Below are positions 42,447 to 50,684 of a DNA stretch of 64,000 nucleotides, piece after piece. The stretch covers positions 62,001 to 126,000 of the forward strand of contig CAJQUW010006815.1 of the NCBI GenBank assembly GCA_907163375.1. Direction: 5' to 3'. The notes below the pieces were generated by a model that did not search any database, was not told the origin of the DNA, and saw only the letters and a program-made list of their open reading frames with translations. Position 1 is the first letter of the stretch; every line of letters begins with the position of its first letter. This stretch comes from Prostheceraeus crozeri (Eukaryota > Platyhelminthes > Polycladida > Euryleptidae). The position numbers were made by a program, and so were the translations under genes.

Positions 42447-45400
42447 ATGGAAAAATTTTATTGCAACTTATGTAAAAAAAAGTTACAAACAAAAATAAGT
42501 TATCAATCTCATCTACAAAGTAAAATGCATTTACAAAATGTAGAACGAGTTGATGATGGAAATATATTAAAATTAAATAGTTATAAAAACTATCTAGAAA
42601 CATTGCCTACTGATATAAAAGTTAAAAAAATGTTTGATGATTATTCACATTCGGAATATAAAAAATTTTTTAATAGTGAAGATGAAGCCGTAACAGATAT
42701 AAAATATTTATTTAGCGATACTGATGAATTTAACGAAATAGATGAATTTGATGAAGCCGTACGAACCGAAGGTTCTAGGGCTTCGCCCGAAACAGATATA
42801 AAATATTTATTTAATCAGTCTTTTGAATATAATGAAACCGATAAAACTTTTTCTGATATTCTAACCAACTTTTATAATATATTTAAGAAATCTTTCAAAT
42901 GTTATATGAATGTAGAAGTACTTTATACAAAAAATGGACCTGATGGAATTCCTGAAGAAATAATACAAGGACATTTTACAAATTCGCAAGAAATTCATAA
43001 TGTAAATGATATACAACCCATATTTGAATCGATGATACTTAAATTAGAAAATTGTATAATTGAAGCCCAGTTACGTGAATCTGGTTGGAGATTTGTTAAA
43101 ATACTATCTAAGAAAATAGTAATTGATAAATATAAAAATAATACTGGTGGTAGTTATGTTCCTTTGCCTTTCAGTTCACCACAATTAATCAACATAAAAA
43201 ATGAAGATGATTATTGTTTTCTGTGGAGTATTATAGCACATTTACATCCTGCAAAATATCATAAAGAAAGAGTAAGTCATTACAATAATGAAGAATACAT
43301 AAGTGAATTTGATCTTTCTGATGGCTTAGATGAATTTCCATATGATTATAATAGGTTACTAAAGTTTCATAAAAAGAATAAAAATTTAATTGAAGTAAAT
43401 GTTTTTGAATTAAATGTGAATTATGTTTCTATTGGTAAAATTATTCCACTTTACTCAGATTCAAAAGAATTTTATTTGAATAATAAAAATTTATGTCAAT
43501 CAGAAATAGTATATAATGATAGAGGAAATTACATGCATCATAATATTTTTTACCAAGGAAATATAATATGTACTGAAAAATTTGAACTTGTTAAAACACT
43601 ATCACCAATAATGATTAATCACAATAATTATAAAGGACGTAATGATGATTATAATTACAAATATTCATCTTTATCTTCAGAATATCAACAAAAATTAGAA
43701 AATTTAAATAAAAGTTTACAAAAATGTAAAATAGATTATCAACAACAAACAAAAATGTTACTACAAGAATATCACCATAAATATCAAAATAAGATAGAAA
43801 CAATTCAAAAATTAAATGAAGAAAATAATAAAAAATTAGATGAAGAAAATAATAAAAAATTAAATAATAAAGAATTAAATGAATGTTTAAAAAAATGTCT
43901 ACAACAATATAAAGAACAATATGATAAAGAATATATTTATCAGCTACAAATATTAAATCAAAATTATTATCAAAATACATTTAATATTACAAAAGAAATT
44001 AATGAAACACATGAAATATATAAAGATGAATTTGAAAAACTAGAACAGTCAAAACAACCAGCACAAGCGAATATATTATATTATCAGGGACATTTTATAT
44101 TGTGTAAAGATGTTTCTATATTTACAAAAACTTCAGATAATAAAAATTTTCCTTGTCTTCAATGTATGACAAGTTTTAGAACTTTAGAAGAAATGAATAG
44201 ACATTTGGAGAATTGTCAACAAAATGAAGCAGTTCAAAATACTTTTCCTAAAGATGATTATTTAGAATATAATAAATGGTATTTTAAAAATAAAGTACCC
44301 TTTACTATTTATTGTGATTTTGAAGCATATAATGTTAATATGACACAAAATCAAACGGAAAGTTCCAGGGCTTCACCCGATTCTGAAAATTATAATTCTG
44401 AAAATTATAATTCTGAAAATTATAATTCTGAAAAAAGTGCGCCTGGAAAAAGTGCACCTGGAAAAAGTTCAACTGAACAAAGTAAAGAAAAATATTTATT
44501 TGAACAAAAACCATTATGTTGGGGAATGTACATTCATTCGAATTATCCTGAATTATTTAAATCAGAATATTTACAATACTATGGTGAAGATAGTTCAGAA
44601 ATATTTACAAAGAAAGTAGAAGAATTACAAGGACGTTTTTCACAATTGCTTGAAACAAATAAACCAATGATACCATTAACGGATGAAGAAAGAAAAGAAT
44701 TTTATGATGAAATAAATTGTTATTACTGTGGAAAAGGTTTTACAAATAAATATAAAACTGGCAGAGGTAGATATATTAATAAAGTAAAAGATCATGATCA
44801 TCTAAATGGATTATATAGAGGTGCAGCACATAATTCTTGTAATCTTAATGCTAACAAATTTAAATATAACTTTGTTCCTCTATATTTCTACAATGGTTCT
44901 AAATATGATTTCCATCTAGTAATGAAAGATTTATTTTCATCTGAAAAATTACATCAACAAAAAATAAATGTACTATGTAAACAAGAAGAAGAATATTTTT
45001 CAATGCAATTAGGTTGTATTAGAATTTTAGATGCATTTAGATTTTTTTCTCCTTATTCATTAGATGTTATGGGAAAAACTTTGAAACCTGAACAATGTAA
45101 AATATTAAATAAATATAATTTAAAACCTTTAAAAGGAATATTTCCGTATGAGTATATAGCCTGCGGCTCACAGTCGAAGACTGATATAACTGGAGATAAA
45201 ACCTGTGGTTCACAGTCGAAGACTGATTTTAATTCTGTGAATAAAATTATGGAAGAAGAACAACTTCCTCCAATAAATAAATTTAAATCAACATTAAAAC
45301 AATCACAATTATCTGAAGAAGATTATGCAGAAGCTGAAAAAAATTGGAGAGAGTTAAATTGTAAAACAATGTATGATTATACAATGAAATATCTACAGAT

Positions 45401-46043
45401 AGATGTATTAATACTAGCTGATCTTTTTGAAAACTTTCGTGATATGTGTTTAGAATATTACGGAATAGATCCATGTTATTGTTATTCTACACCAGGTTTA
45501 ACATGGCTAGCAGGATTAAAACATACTGGTGTTAAACTTAAACATTATAAAGAAAATACATATGATAAATTATTATTTTTTGAATCTGGAATTAGAGGTG
45601 GAGTTTCATCAGTTTTAGGTAATAGATATGTTAAATGTTATAATAAGAAAGTAAATCCACAAGAATATGGAATAATGAAACCTTTATCTCCAGAAGAAAA
45701 AGAAAAAATATTAGAAATTTTTCGAACGAAACCAGAAGGAGTAGAACGTGAAAAAGCAATTGATGAATTCATGAGAGAAAACTATTTGTTATATTATGAT
45801 TTTAATAGCTTATATTCTTCTTGCATGATACAAGAATTACCAACAGGTGAGATGACATGGTGTAATAATCTTGATTATCAAAAAACATATGATGGAAATC
45901 GTAATTCTGGTTATATATATGAAGTTGATTTAGTATACCCTGATTATATAAAAGATGCAACAAAATATTATTCCTTTCTGTCCAGAAAACAAAATTCCCA
46001 ATATAGAAGATTTTTCAGATTATCAAAAATCTTTAATTCCTAA
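42447..46043 (+). CDS. Protein-primed DNA polymerase B, N-terminal and exonuclease part (frameshifted)
   Basis: 1198 residues in this frame. N-terminal C2H2 finger (4-27), a second at ~571-592, Exo I YCDFEAYN (~621), a CYYCGKGF...DHDHLNGLYRG zinc/HNH-like insert (~757-790) found in many Polinton polymerases, Exo II YNGSKYDFH (~815), Exo III YLQIDVLILAD (~983) and polymerase motif A YYDFNSLY (~1115). The frame ends early at 46043; the remaining polymerase continues in another frame from about 45970. The gene contains several in-frame GC-rich inserts and a tandem Ser-Ala-Pro-Gly-Lys repeat. Protein-primed replication of the linear element is the family role. Confidence 0.9.
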   Translation: MEKFYCNLCKKKLQTKISYQSHLQSKMHLQNVERVDDGNILKLNSYKNYLETLPTDIKVKKMFDDYSHSEYKKFFNSEDEAVTDIKYLFSDTDEFNEIDEFDEAVRTEGSRASPETDIKYLFNQSFEYNETDKTFSDILTNFYNIFKKSFKCYMNVEVLYTKNGPDGIPEEIIQGHFTNSQEIHNVNDIQPIFESMILKLENCIIEAQLRESGWRFVKILSKKIVIDKYKNNTGGSYVPLPFSSPQLINIKNEDDYCFLWSIIAHLHPAKYHKERVSHYNNEEYISEFDLSDGLDEFPYDYNRLLKFHKKNKNLIEVNVFELNVNYVSIGKIIPLYSDSKEFYLNNKNLCQSEIVYNDRGNYMHHNIFYQGNIICTEKFELVKTLSPIMINHNNYKGRNDDYNYKYSSLSSEYQQKLENLNKSLQKCKIDYQQQTKMLLQEYHHKYQNKIETIQKLNEENNKKLDEENNKKLNNKELNECLKKCLQQYKEQYDKEYIYQLQILNQNYYQNTFNITKEINETHEIYKDEFEKLEQSKQPAQANILYYQGHFILCKDVSIFTKTSDNKNFPCLQCMTSFRTLEEMNRHLENCQQNEAVQNTFPKDDYLEYNKWYFKNKVPFTIYCDFEAYNVNMTQNQTESSRASPDSENYNSENYNSENYNSEKSAPGKSAPGKSSTEQSKEKYLFEQKPLCWGMYIHSNYPELFKSEYLQYYGEDSSEIFTKKVEELQGRFSQLLETNKPMIPLTDEERKEFYDEINCYYCGKGFTNKYKTGRGRYINKVKDHDHLNGLYRGAAHNSCNLNANKFKYNFVPLYFYNGSKYDFHLVMKDLFSSEKLHQQKINVLCKQEEEYFSMQLGCIRILDAFRFFSPYSLDVMGKTLKPEQCKILNKYNLKPLKGIFPYEYIACGSQSKTDITGDKTCGSQSKTDFNSVNKIMEEEQLPPINKFKSTLKQSQLSEEDYAEAEKNWRELNCKTMYDYTMKYLQIDVLILADLFENFRDMCLEYYGIDPCYCYSTPGLTWLAGLKHTGVKLKHYKENTYDKLLFFESGIRGGVSSVLGNRYVKCYNKKVNPQEYGIMKPLSPEEKEKILEIFRTKPEGVEREKAIDEFMRENYLLYYDFNSLYSSCMIQELPTGEMTWCNNLDYQKTYDGNRNSGYIYEVDLVYPDYIKDATKYYSFLSRKQNSQYRRFFRLSKIFNS
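42762..42791 (+). repeat. 30-nt in-frame hairpin insert in polymerase gene, with empty-site twin
   Basis: The stretch GATGAAGCCGTA...ACAGATATAAAATATTTATT occurs twice. At 42684 it is uninterrupted; at about 42750 exactly 30 nt (ten codons) of the hairpin repeat separate its halves. The insert adds RTEGSRASPE without disturbing frame. Confidence 0.9.
44356..44380 (+). repeat. Diverged hairpin repeat inside polymerase gene
   Basis: CGGAAAGTTCCAGGGCTTCA followed by CCCGA, read as ESSRASP in the polymerase, the same repeat frame as at 42762 and in the gene at 35495. It is just before tandem SENYN and SAPGK repeats, in a loop before the second half of the exonuclease domain. Confidence 0.8.
45159..45227 (+). 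repeat. Second type of GC-rich in-frame insert, tandem pair
   Basis: Two copies of CTG[CT]GG[CT]TCACAGTCGAAGACTG, 42 nt apart (45161 and 45203), encoding CGSQSKTD twice. Each contains the hairpin CAGTC-GAA-GACTG. Its GC content contrasts with the flanking polymerase sequence. Confidence 0.8.
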
Positions 46044-47001
46044 GAAATATAGGCCAACAAAAAAACTTATGTTAACACAAAGCAATAAAGGAAAGTATGT
46101 TGTTGAAGGAAGAATGCTAGATTGGTATTTAGATCATGGAATGATTCTCACAAAAATTCACCGGAAACTAGTGTATAAAAAATCTAAATGGTTAAAAGAT
46201 TATATTGAGTTCAATATTGAAAAACGCAAAATATCTAAAAGAAATAAAGATGATTTTGGAAACGTGTTCTTCAAATTAATGAATAATGCATTTTATGGTA
46301 AGACTTTAGAAAATGTGCGTAATAGACAAAATATTGAAATAGTTTATGATAAAGATAGGTTTCAAAATTTAACAAGGAAACCTACATATAAAAGAACTAC
46401 TAGATTCAGTGATGAACTTTGTGCTGTTCATCTAAGAAGAAGCATTGTAAAACATGATAAGTTTAATTTTATTGGTTTCACTATATTAGAATTAGCTAAA
46501 CTATTTATGTATAGATTTATATATGATTATTTAGCGCCTGCTTATGGCAAAAACTATAAATTACACTTTACAGATACCGATTCTGTTTTCTTAGAATTAG
46601 CAATACCGTATAATTCTACACTTGATGAAGAAATTAATAAAATAAAAGATATCATTCATCCTTCTGATTTATGTAAAGTAAAAGATGAATTAGAAGGAAA
46701 TGAAGATTTCATAACAGAAGCTATATTTTTAAAATCTAAATGTTACTGTTATAATACAACTAATAATATTAAAACACATAAAACATTAAAAGGAATTTCA
46801 AAGGCATCAGTGGCTAATCAAATAACATTTCAAGATTATAAAAATGCATTATTTAATAATGAAATAAAAACAGCATGTAATTATAGACTTAATTCAAAAA
46901 AACATAAAATGTATTTAAAAGAAGAACATAAATTAGCATTAGATCCATTTGATGATAAAAGAAAAATTTTGCCTGATGGAATAACTACTTTACCTTTTTA
47001 A
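45955..47001 (+). CDS. DNA polymerase B, C-terminal part (after frameshift)
   Basis: In-frame from about 45970 onward relative to the polymerase palm. Motif B is at FKLMNNAFYGKTLENVRNR (~46280-46335) and motif C at HFTDTDSVFLEL (~46565-46600). A C-terminal thumb-like region ends at 47001. The break from the upstream frame is a one-base difference close to 45968-45978. Whether this is a mutation, an assembly error or programmed shifting cannot be decided here. The ATG at 45955 is internal and unlikely to be a true start. Confidence 0.88.
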   Translation: MQQNIIPFCPENKIPNIEDFSDYQKSLIPKKYRPTKKLMLTQSNKGKYVVEGRMLDWYLDHGMILTKIHRKLVYKKSKWLKDYIEFNIEKRKISKRNKDDFGNVFFKLMNNAFYGKTLENVRNRQNIEIVYDKDRFQNLTRKPTYKRTTRFSDELCAVHLRRSIVKHDKFNFIGFTILELAKLFMYRFIYDYLAPAYGKNYKLHFTDTDSVFLELAIPYNSTLDEEINKIKDIIHPSDLCKVKDELEGNEDFITEAIFLKSKCYCYNTTNNIKTHKTLKGISKASVANQITFQDYKNALFNNEIKTACNYRLNSKKHKMYLKEEHKLALDPFDDKRKILPDGITTLPF

Positions 47002-47108
47002 TTTTCTAATTTCTATTTTCTAAATATAACAATATAACAATATAACAATATAAAATATAAAATATTATAAAATAAAATAAAATAATAATATAAAATTATC
47101 ATATAAAA

Positions 47109-47798
47109 ATGGATAAAGTTAGAGCTGATAATTTTAAAAGAATAAAACAATTAGACGAATTAATAAAACAAAGAAATATTATGAAAGAAAATCATCTTCA
47201 ACATAGAATGACAAAAGCTGGTATTCAATCTGATATGTTTGATAAATTAAAATTAACTGAAGAAGTAAAAACTGATTATGAAAAAACTGTCGAACCATTT
47301 AAAACTCTTGAAAAGGAACTTAATGAAAAACGTGTTGATATAGCGGATCCTGTACTTAAAACACTATTAGATGACTATGGTTTATTAGAGGCAAACATAG
47401 ATAAAAAATTACCAAAATCTATGTTATTCGAACATTCTACTTTCTTTTTAGATAAAAAATTATTTGCAAGATTTTATCTTGGTGGTAAAGAAATATTTCC
47501 ACAACCTTTACGAGGATTAATTTTTACGCCAGATAAAAAACCTATTAGTTTAGATAGAAATTTTGTTGATCTTTTAAGAGGAGCAGATTTAAAAAATTAT
47601 GCTGTAGAAGATCTAATAAAATATAAAACTATATTAGATAGAGTAGGTGTAGTAAAATCTCTTAGACGTTATAAACAATTAGAAAATTTATTATCATCGG
47701 GAGTTAAAGTAGGGAAAGGTTTATCTGAAAAACAGAAAACAAATAACAGAAAACAGAAACAACTGTATTTTTACCAGATGATCCACAAGAATTACTAA
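47109..47798 (+). CDS. Unknown conserved-looking protein, N-terminal part (frameshifted)
   Basis: 229 residues starting MDKVRADNFKRIKQLDELIK, basic and helical, with a middle block (FLGGKEIFPQPLRGL-like; FYLGGKEIFPQPLRGLIF at ~141-158) and K/R-rich segments. The last ~15 residues are probably out of frame: another frame opens at 47747 and carries a plausible C-terminus to 47944. Its N-terminus is duplicated as the 57-residue protein at 38198-38371. Genes of this position in Polinton-like elements are often poorly characterised virion or replication factors; no function is assigned. Confidence 0.65.
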   Translation: MDKVRADNFKRIKQLDELIKQRNIMKENHLQHRMTKAGIQSDMFDKLKLTEEVKTDYEKTVEPFKTLEKELNEKRVDIADPVLKTLLDDYGLLEANIDKKLPKSMLFEHSTFFLDKKLFARFYLGGKEIFPQPLRGLIFTPDKKPISLDRNFVDLLRGADLKNYAVEDLIKYKTILDRVGVVKSLRRYKQLENLLSSGVKVGKGLSEKQKTNNRKQKQLYFYQMIHKNY

Positions 47799-47944
47799 AT
47801 AGATTAAATATTTTAATATCGGCAATAAAAGAAGGACATAATTCTAGTTTTAATGAAATTCATGCTATATTGAAAAGACTGTTAGAAAAGAAGATTCTAA
47901 ATGAAGAGGATTATAAAAGTGTAGCTGAAATATGTTGTTTCTAA
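47747..47944 (+). CDS. C-terminal continuation of the 47109 gene in another frame
   Basis: An open segment containing TVFLPDDPQELLNRLNILIS, then a helical part, ending at a TAA (47942-47944). It lacks its own start, follows the A-rich stretch where the upstream frame fails, and looks like the natural end of the upstream protein. Confidence 0.6.
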   Translation, partial: QKTETTVFLPDDPQELLNRLNILISAIKEGHNSSFNEIHAILKRLLEKKILNEEDYKSVAEICCF

Positions 47945-48013
47945 TTTTTATAAAAAAAATTTCATAAAAAAATATTTCATAAAAAAATATTTATTTAATT
48001 TTTTAGTTTGAAA

Positions 48014-48802
48014 ATGTGTTCAGCAGATTTAGACAAAATTAATAATCATTTACAAAATTTAACAGAGATTTTGGGTTCATCAAAATTTAGTACGACGTTA
48101 AAAATTATAACAACTACTTCATCACACACTTGTAATTTAGAACCCATTCTACATTTGGAACAAAATAAAAATTATCAAATTGCATTGACTAGTTTCTCTA
48201 CATTTAACACTATTCAAAACGTTATCAAAGATGTGAATGATCAATTTAGATATTCTACTGATAAAGGCAAAACATGGAAAATACTAACTTTTCTTCCTGG
48301 TTCTTACGAAGTTGAATCAATATCAAATGAAATTAAGAGGCATTTAGGTATACCATTTAAAGATAAGAAACAATTACATTTTGCAGTTGAACCGGCAGTT
48401 AATAAATTTTCTCTTACTTTAGACGAAAATCATCAAGTTGATTTTAATCATGATAGATCATTGTCAAAGCTATTAGGATTTAATAAACAAACCTATAGTC
48501 AAGGTTATCATTTAGGTGAGAAGATTCCAAAAATAACTGAAATAAATTCAATTGTTGTACATTGTGACATTATTGAAGGAGGATATATAAATGGTAAATT
48601 ATCAAATTTAATATTCAGTTTTCCAGCTTTTACTGTACCCATTGGTTATAGATTAAATGTATTTCCACAAACATTAATATATTTTCCTATTACAAGAAAA
48701 ACTATTAACAACATTAACATTAAAATCACTGATGAAAAAGGACAAGAAATAAATTTTGGAGGTGAAGAGATTATGATAGATCTTTTGGTACGGGAGGTAT
48801 AA
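48014..48802 (+). CDS. Penton-like minor capsid protein (single jelly-roll)
   Basis: 262 residues from ATG 48014. The protein is β-rich, with YQIALTSFSTFNTI, GSYEVESISNEI, KLLGFNKQTYSQGYH, a VHCDIIEGGYINGKLSNLIFSF strand pair, and a C-terminal ITDEKGQEINFGGEEIMIDLLV. This order matches the penton-base-like minor capsid protein of Polintons and adintoviruses, which would occupy the five-fold vertices. Gene intact. Confidence 0.82.
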   Translation: MCSADLDKINNHLQNLTEILGSSKFSTTLKIITTTSSHTCNLEPILHLEQNKNYQIALTSFSTFNTIQNVIKDVNDQFRYSTDKGKTWKILTFLPGSYEVESISNEIKRHLGIPFKDKKQLHFAVEPAVNKFSLTLDENHQVDFNHDRSLSKLLGFNKQTYSQGYHLGEKIPKITEINSIVVHCDIIEGGYINGKLSNLIFSFPAFTVPIGYRLNVFPQTLIYFPITRKTINNINIKITDEKGQEINFGGEEIMIDLLVREV

Positions 48803-48850
48803 ACTTTTACGCTACAATAGAGAAGTTTAATTTTTTTTATCATTTTCATT

Positions 48851-48900
48851 ATTAATCTTATTAATCTTATTAATCTTATTAATCTTATTAATCTTATTAT
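48851..48900. repeat. Short tandem repeat ATTAATCTT(A)
   Basis: About five copies of a 10-bp unit in the spacer after the penton gene. Confidence 0.75.
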
Positions 48901-48972
48901 TAGAAACAAAAAAATAAACTTAAATTAAAATTTTATTTTTATTTTTTTGTTTCTAAAAACACTAATTCAATA

Positions 48973-49762
48973 ATGGATGAATTTATTACTTTAAAAATGA
49001 ATGAAATGTCTTTAAAATAAAAAAAAACTTAAATTTAATCATCATCCAAATTTATCTAATAAAGTTTTGTCAGTTATTTGTGGAAGATCAGGATGTGGAA
49101 AAACATATCTATTATTTAAAATTTTAACGACTCCAAATTTTTTGGATTATAACAATCTTATAATTTATACAACAACGGCAGAACAACCCGTCTATCAATT
49201 TTTAAAATATGGATTTGAAAATAATCTTACAAAAACAGCAATTGCTTCTCTATTCGAAGAATACGAAAAATCTGAATATGAAGAAGAAATAAATTTGTGG
49301 TGTGAAGAAGCAGCAAAAAATAAACAATTAGTTGAATCCAATAAAAATAAGCATATAAAAATACAATTAATAGATGATAGTGGTAATATGCAAGATCCTA
49401 GTAAACTAGATAAAACAATGAAACATTGTGTAATTTTTGATGATTGTGTTAATGACAGAAATCAGTCAGTTCAAAGAAATTATTTCACAAGAGGTAGACA
49501 TAATAACTGTAGTGTATTTTATTTGACACAAAGTATGTATTCATTAGATGGAAGTGTTATTAGAAAGAATGCAAATATATTTATACTATTTGAAATAAAT
49601 GCAAGAAACTTAAGTGATTTGTTAAGAGATTTATGCATAAGAGATAAAGATGAATTTAAACAATCGTGTAATAATGCTTGGTCAAAAGATTATGGATTTA
49701 TCACAATTAATATTGATAAAAAAATTCATGAAAGAGTTATCGAACAATTGTTTACCGAGTAA
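48973..49762 (+). CDS. P-loop ATPase 2, A32-like packaging ATPase (frameshifted near start)
   Basis: ATG at 48973 begins a short frame (MDEFITLKMNEMSLK) that stops in an A-run at about 49014-49027. The next frame is open just after it, with FNHHPNLSNKVLSVI, Walker A CGRSGCGKTYLL (~49082) and Walker B CVIFDD (~49430). YFTRGRHNNCSVFYLTQSMY and a helical end follow. Size (~260 residues) and the FTRGRHxN...TQ signature fit the genome-packaging ATPase of Polintons. A one-base slip in the A-run explains the broken start. Confidence 0.8.
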
Positions 49763-49926
49763 TAAAAATATACAAATATAATGTTTTAATACTTTATTTT
49801 TTATTATCAGCTTTAATTTTGTCTATTTTTTTAAAATATAATATTTGAATTTTGTGGTAACATTGGTATACAGCAAAAACATTTTACTGAACAAATTATT
49901 TTTTTATTACTTTGTTGTTTGTAATC

Positions 49927-49992
49927 TTTTCGTTTAAAGTTTTCACGTTTAAAGTTTTCACGTTTAAAATTTTCTCGTTTAAAATTTTCTCG
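49927..49992. repeat. 18-bp tandem repeat
   Basis: Four diverged copies of a unit like AAAGTTTTCACGTTTAAA, downstream of the minus-strand membrane-protein gene. Confidence 0.7.
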
Positions 49993-49994
49993 TA

Positions 49995-50684
49995 TTAAGT
50001 TTTGTTTAATAAAGTTTTGTCTAATAAAGTTTTTAGCTCTTCTAAAAAAATTTTATCATTTTCTTCATTAAAAATTTTATCATCAATAAAAGTTTTACCA
50101 TCACTAGAAATTTTACCATCCTTTTTATTTTTATCATTAACTTTTTCTGTCTGTGATTGAAATGATATTTGATTTATTTCATTAGCTATTTGATCAAATT
50201 TTTCAATCTCATCTAACGTAATAACATTATCATCACATACTCTTTGAAAGTAGTAGTGTAGTTTATCATAGACTTCTTTAATATGTAAATGCTTAGTTTT
50301 TAATGATTTTCGTTTCTTAGTTATTAAAGATTTATCTAACATTGTAGCAAGTGAAGTTGCAAAAACACCCGTACCTGTTAAAGCTGTAGCAACTACTGGA
50401 ATTACTAAAACACCTGAAGATATAACAATTGTTAAAGCACCTAAACTTATTGTTAAGAATATGCCAATTCCTTGTGTTACATTCTTAACTTTAGTCCATC
50501 TCTTTCTTAATTTTTTATAATGCTCTAATTTAAATAATAATTGTGTTTCCTTATCTTTCATATACCTAACTCTATCTCTGTGTTTTTCAATATTTAATTC
50601 ACTTATTTTTAATTGAGACAAAGAAGGATATATTCTTGAGGTTCCTTCCATTTCTGAAGTTCCTTCCACTTTTGTTTCTTCCAT
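49995..50684 (-). CDS. TIR-borne membrane protein, full-length copy
   Basis: 229 residues starting MEETKVEGTSEM. A charged coiled coil (25-65) precedes two hydrophobic segments (about 73-108; IGIFLTISLGALTIVISSGV and on), then a charged C-terminal half rich in Lys, Asp and Glu. No family recognised. Its 5' part lies inside the right TIR, so a diverged, shortened copy exists at the left end. The leader contains one of the GC-rich hairpin repeats. Confidence 0.7.
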   Translation of the reverse strand: MEETKVEGTSEMEGTSRIYPSLSQLKISELNIEKHRDRVRYMKDKETQLLFKLEHYKKLRKRWTKVKNVTQGIGIFLTISLGALTIVISSGVLVIPVVATALTGTGVFATSLATMLDKSLITKKRKSLKTKHLHIKEVYDKLHYYFQRVCDDNVITLDEIEKFDQIANEINQISFQSQTEKVNDKNKKDGKISSDGKTFIDDKIFNEENDKIFLEELKTLLDKTLLNKT

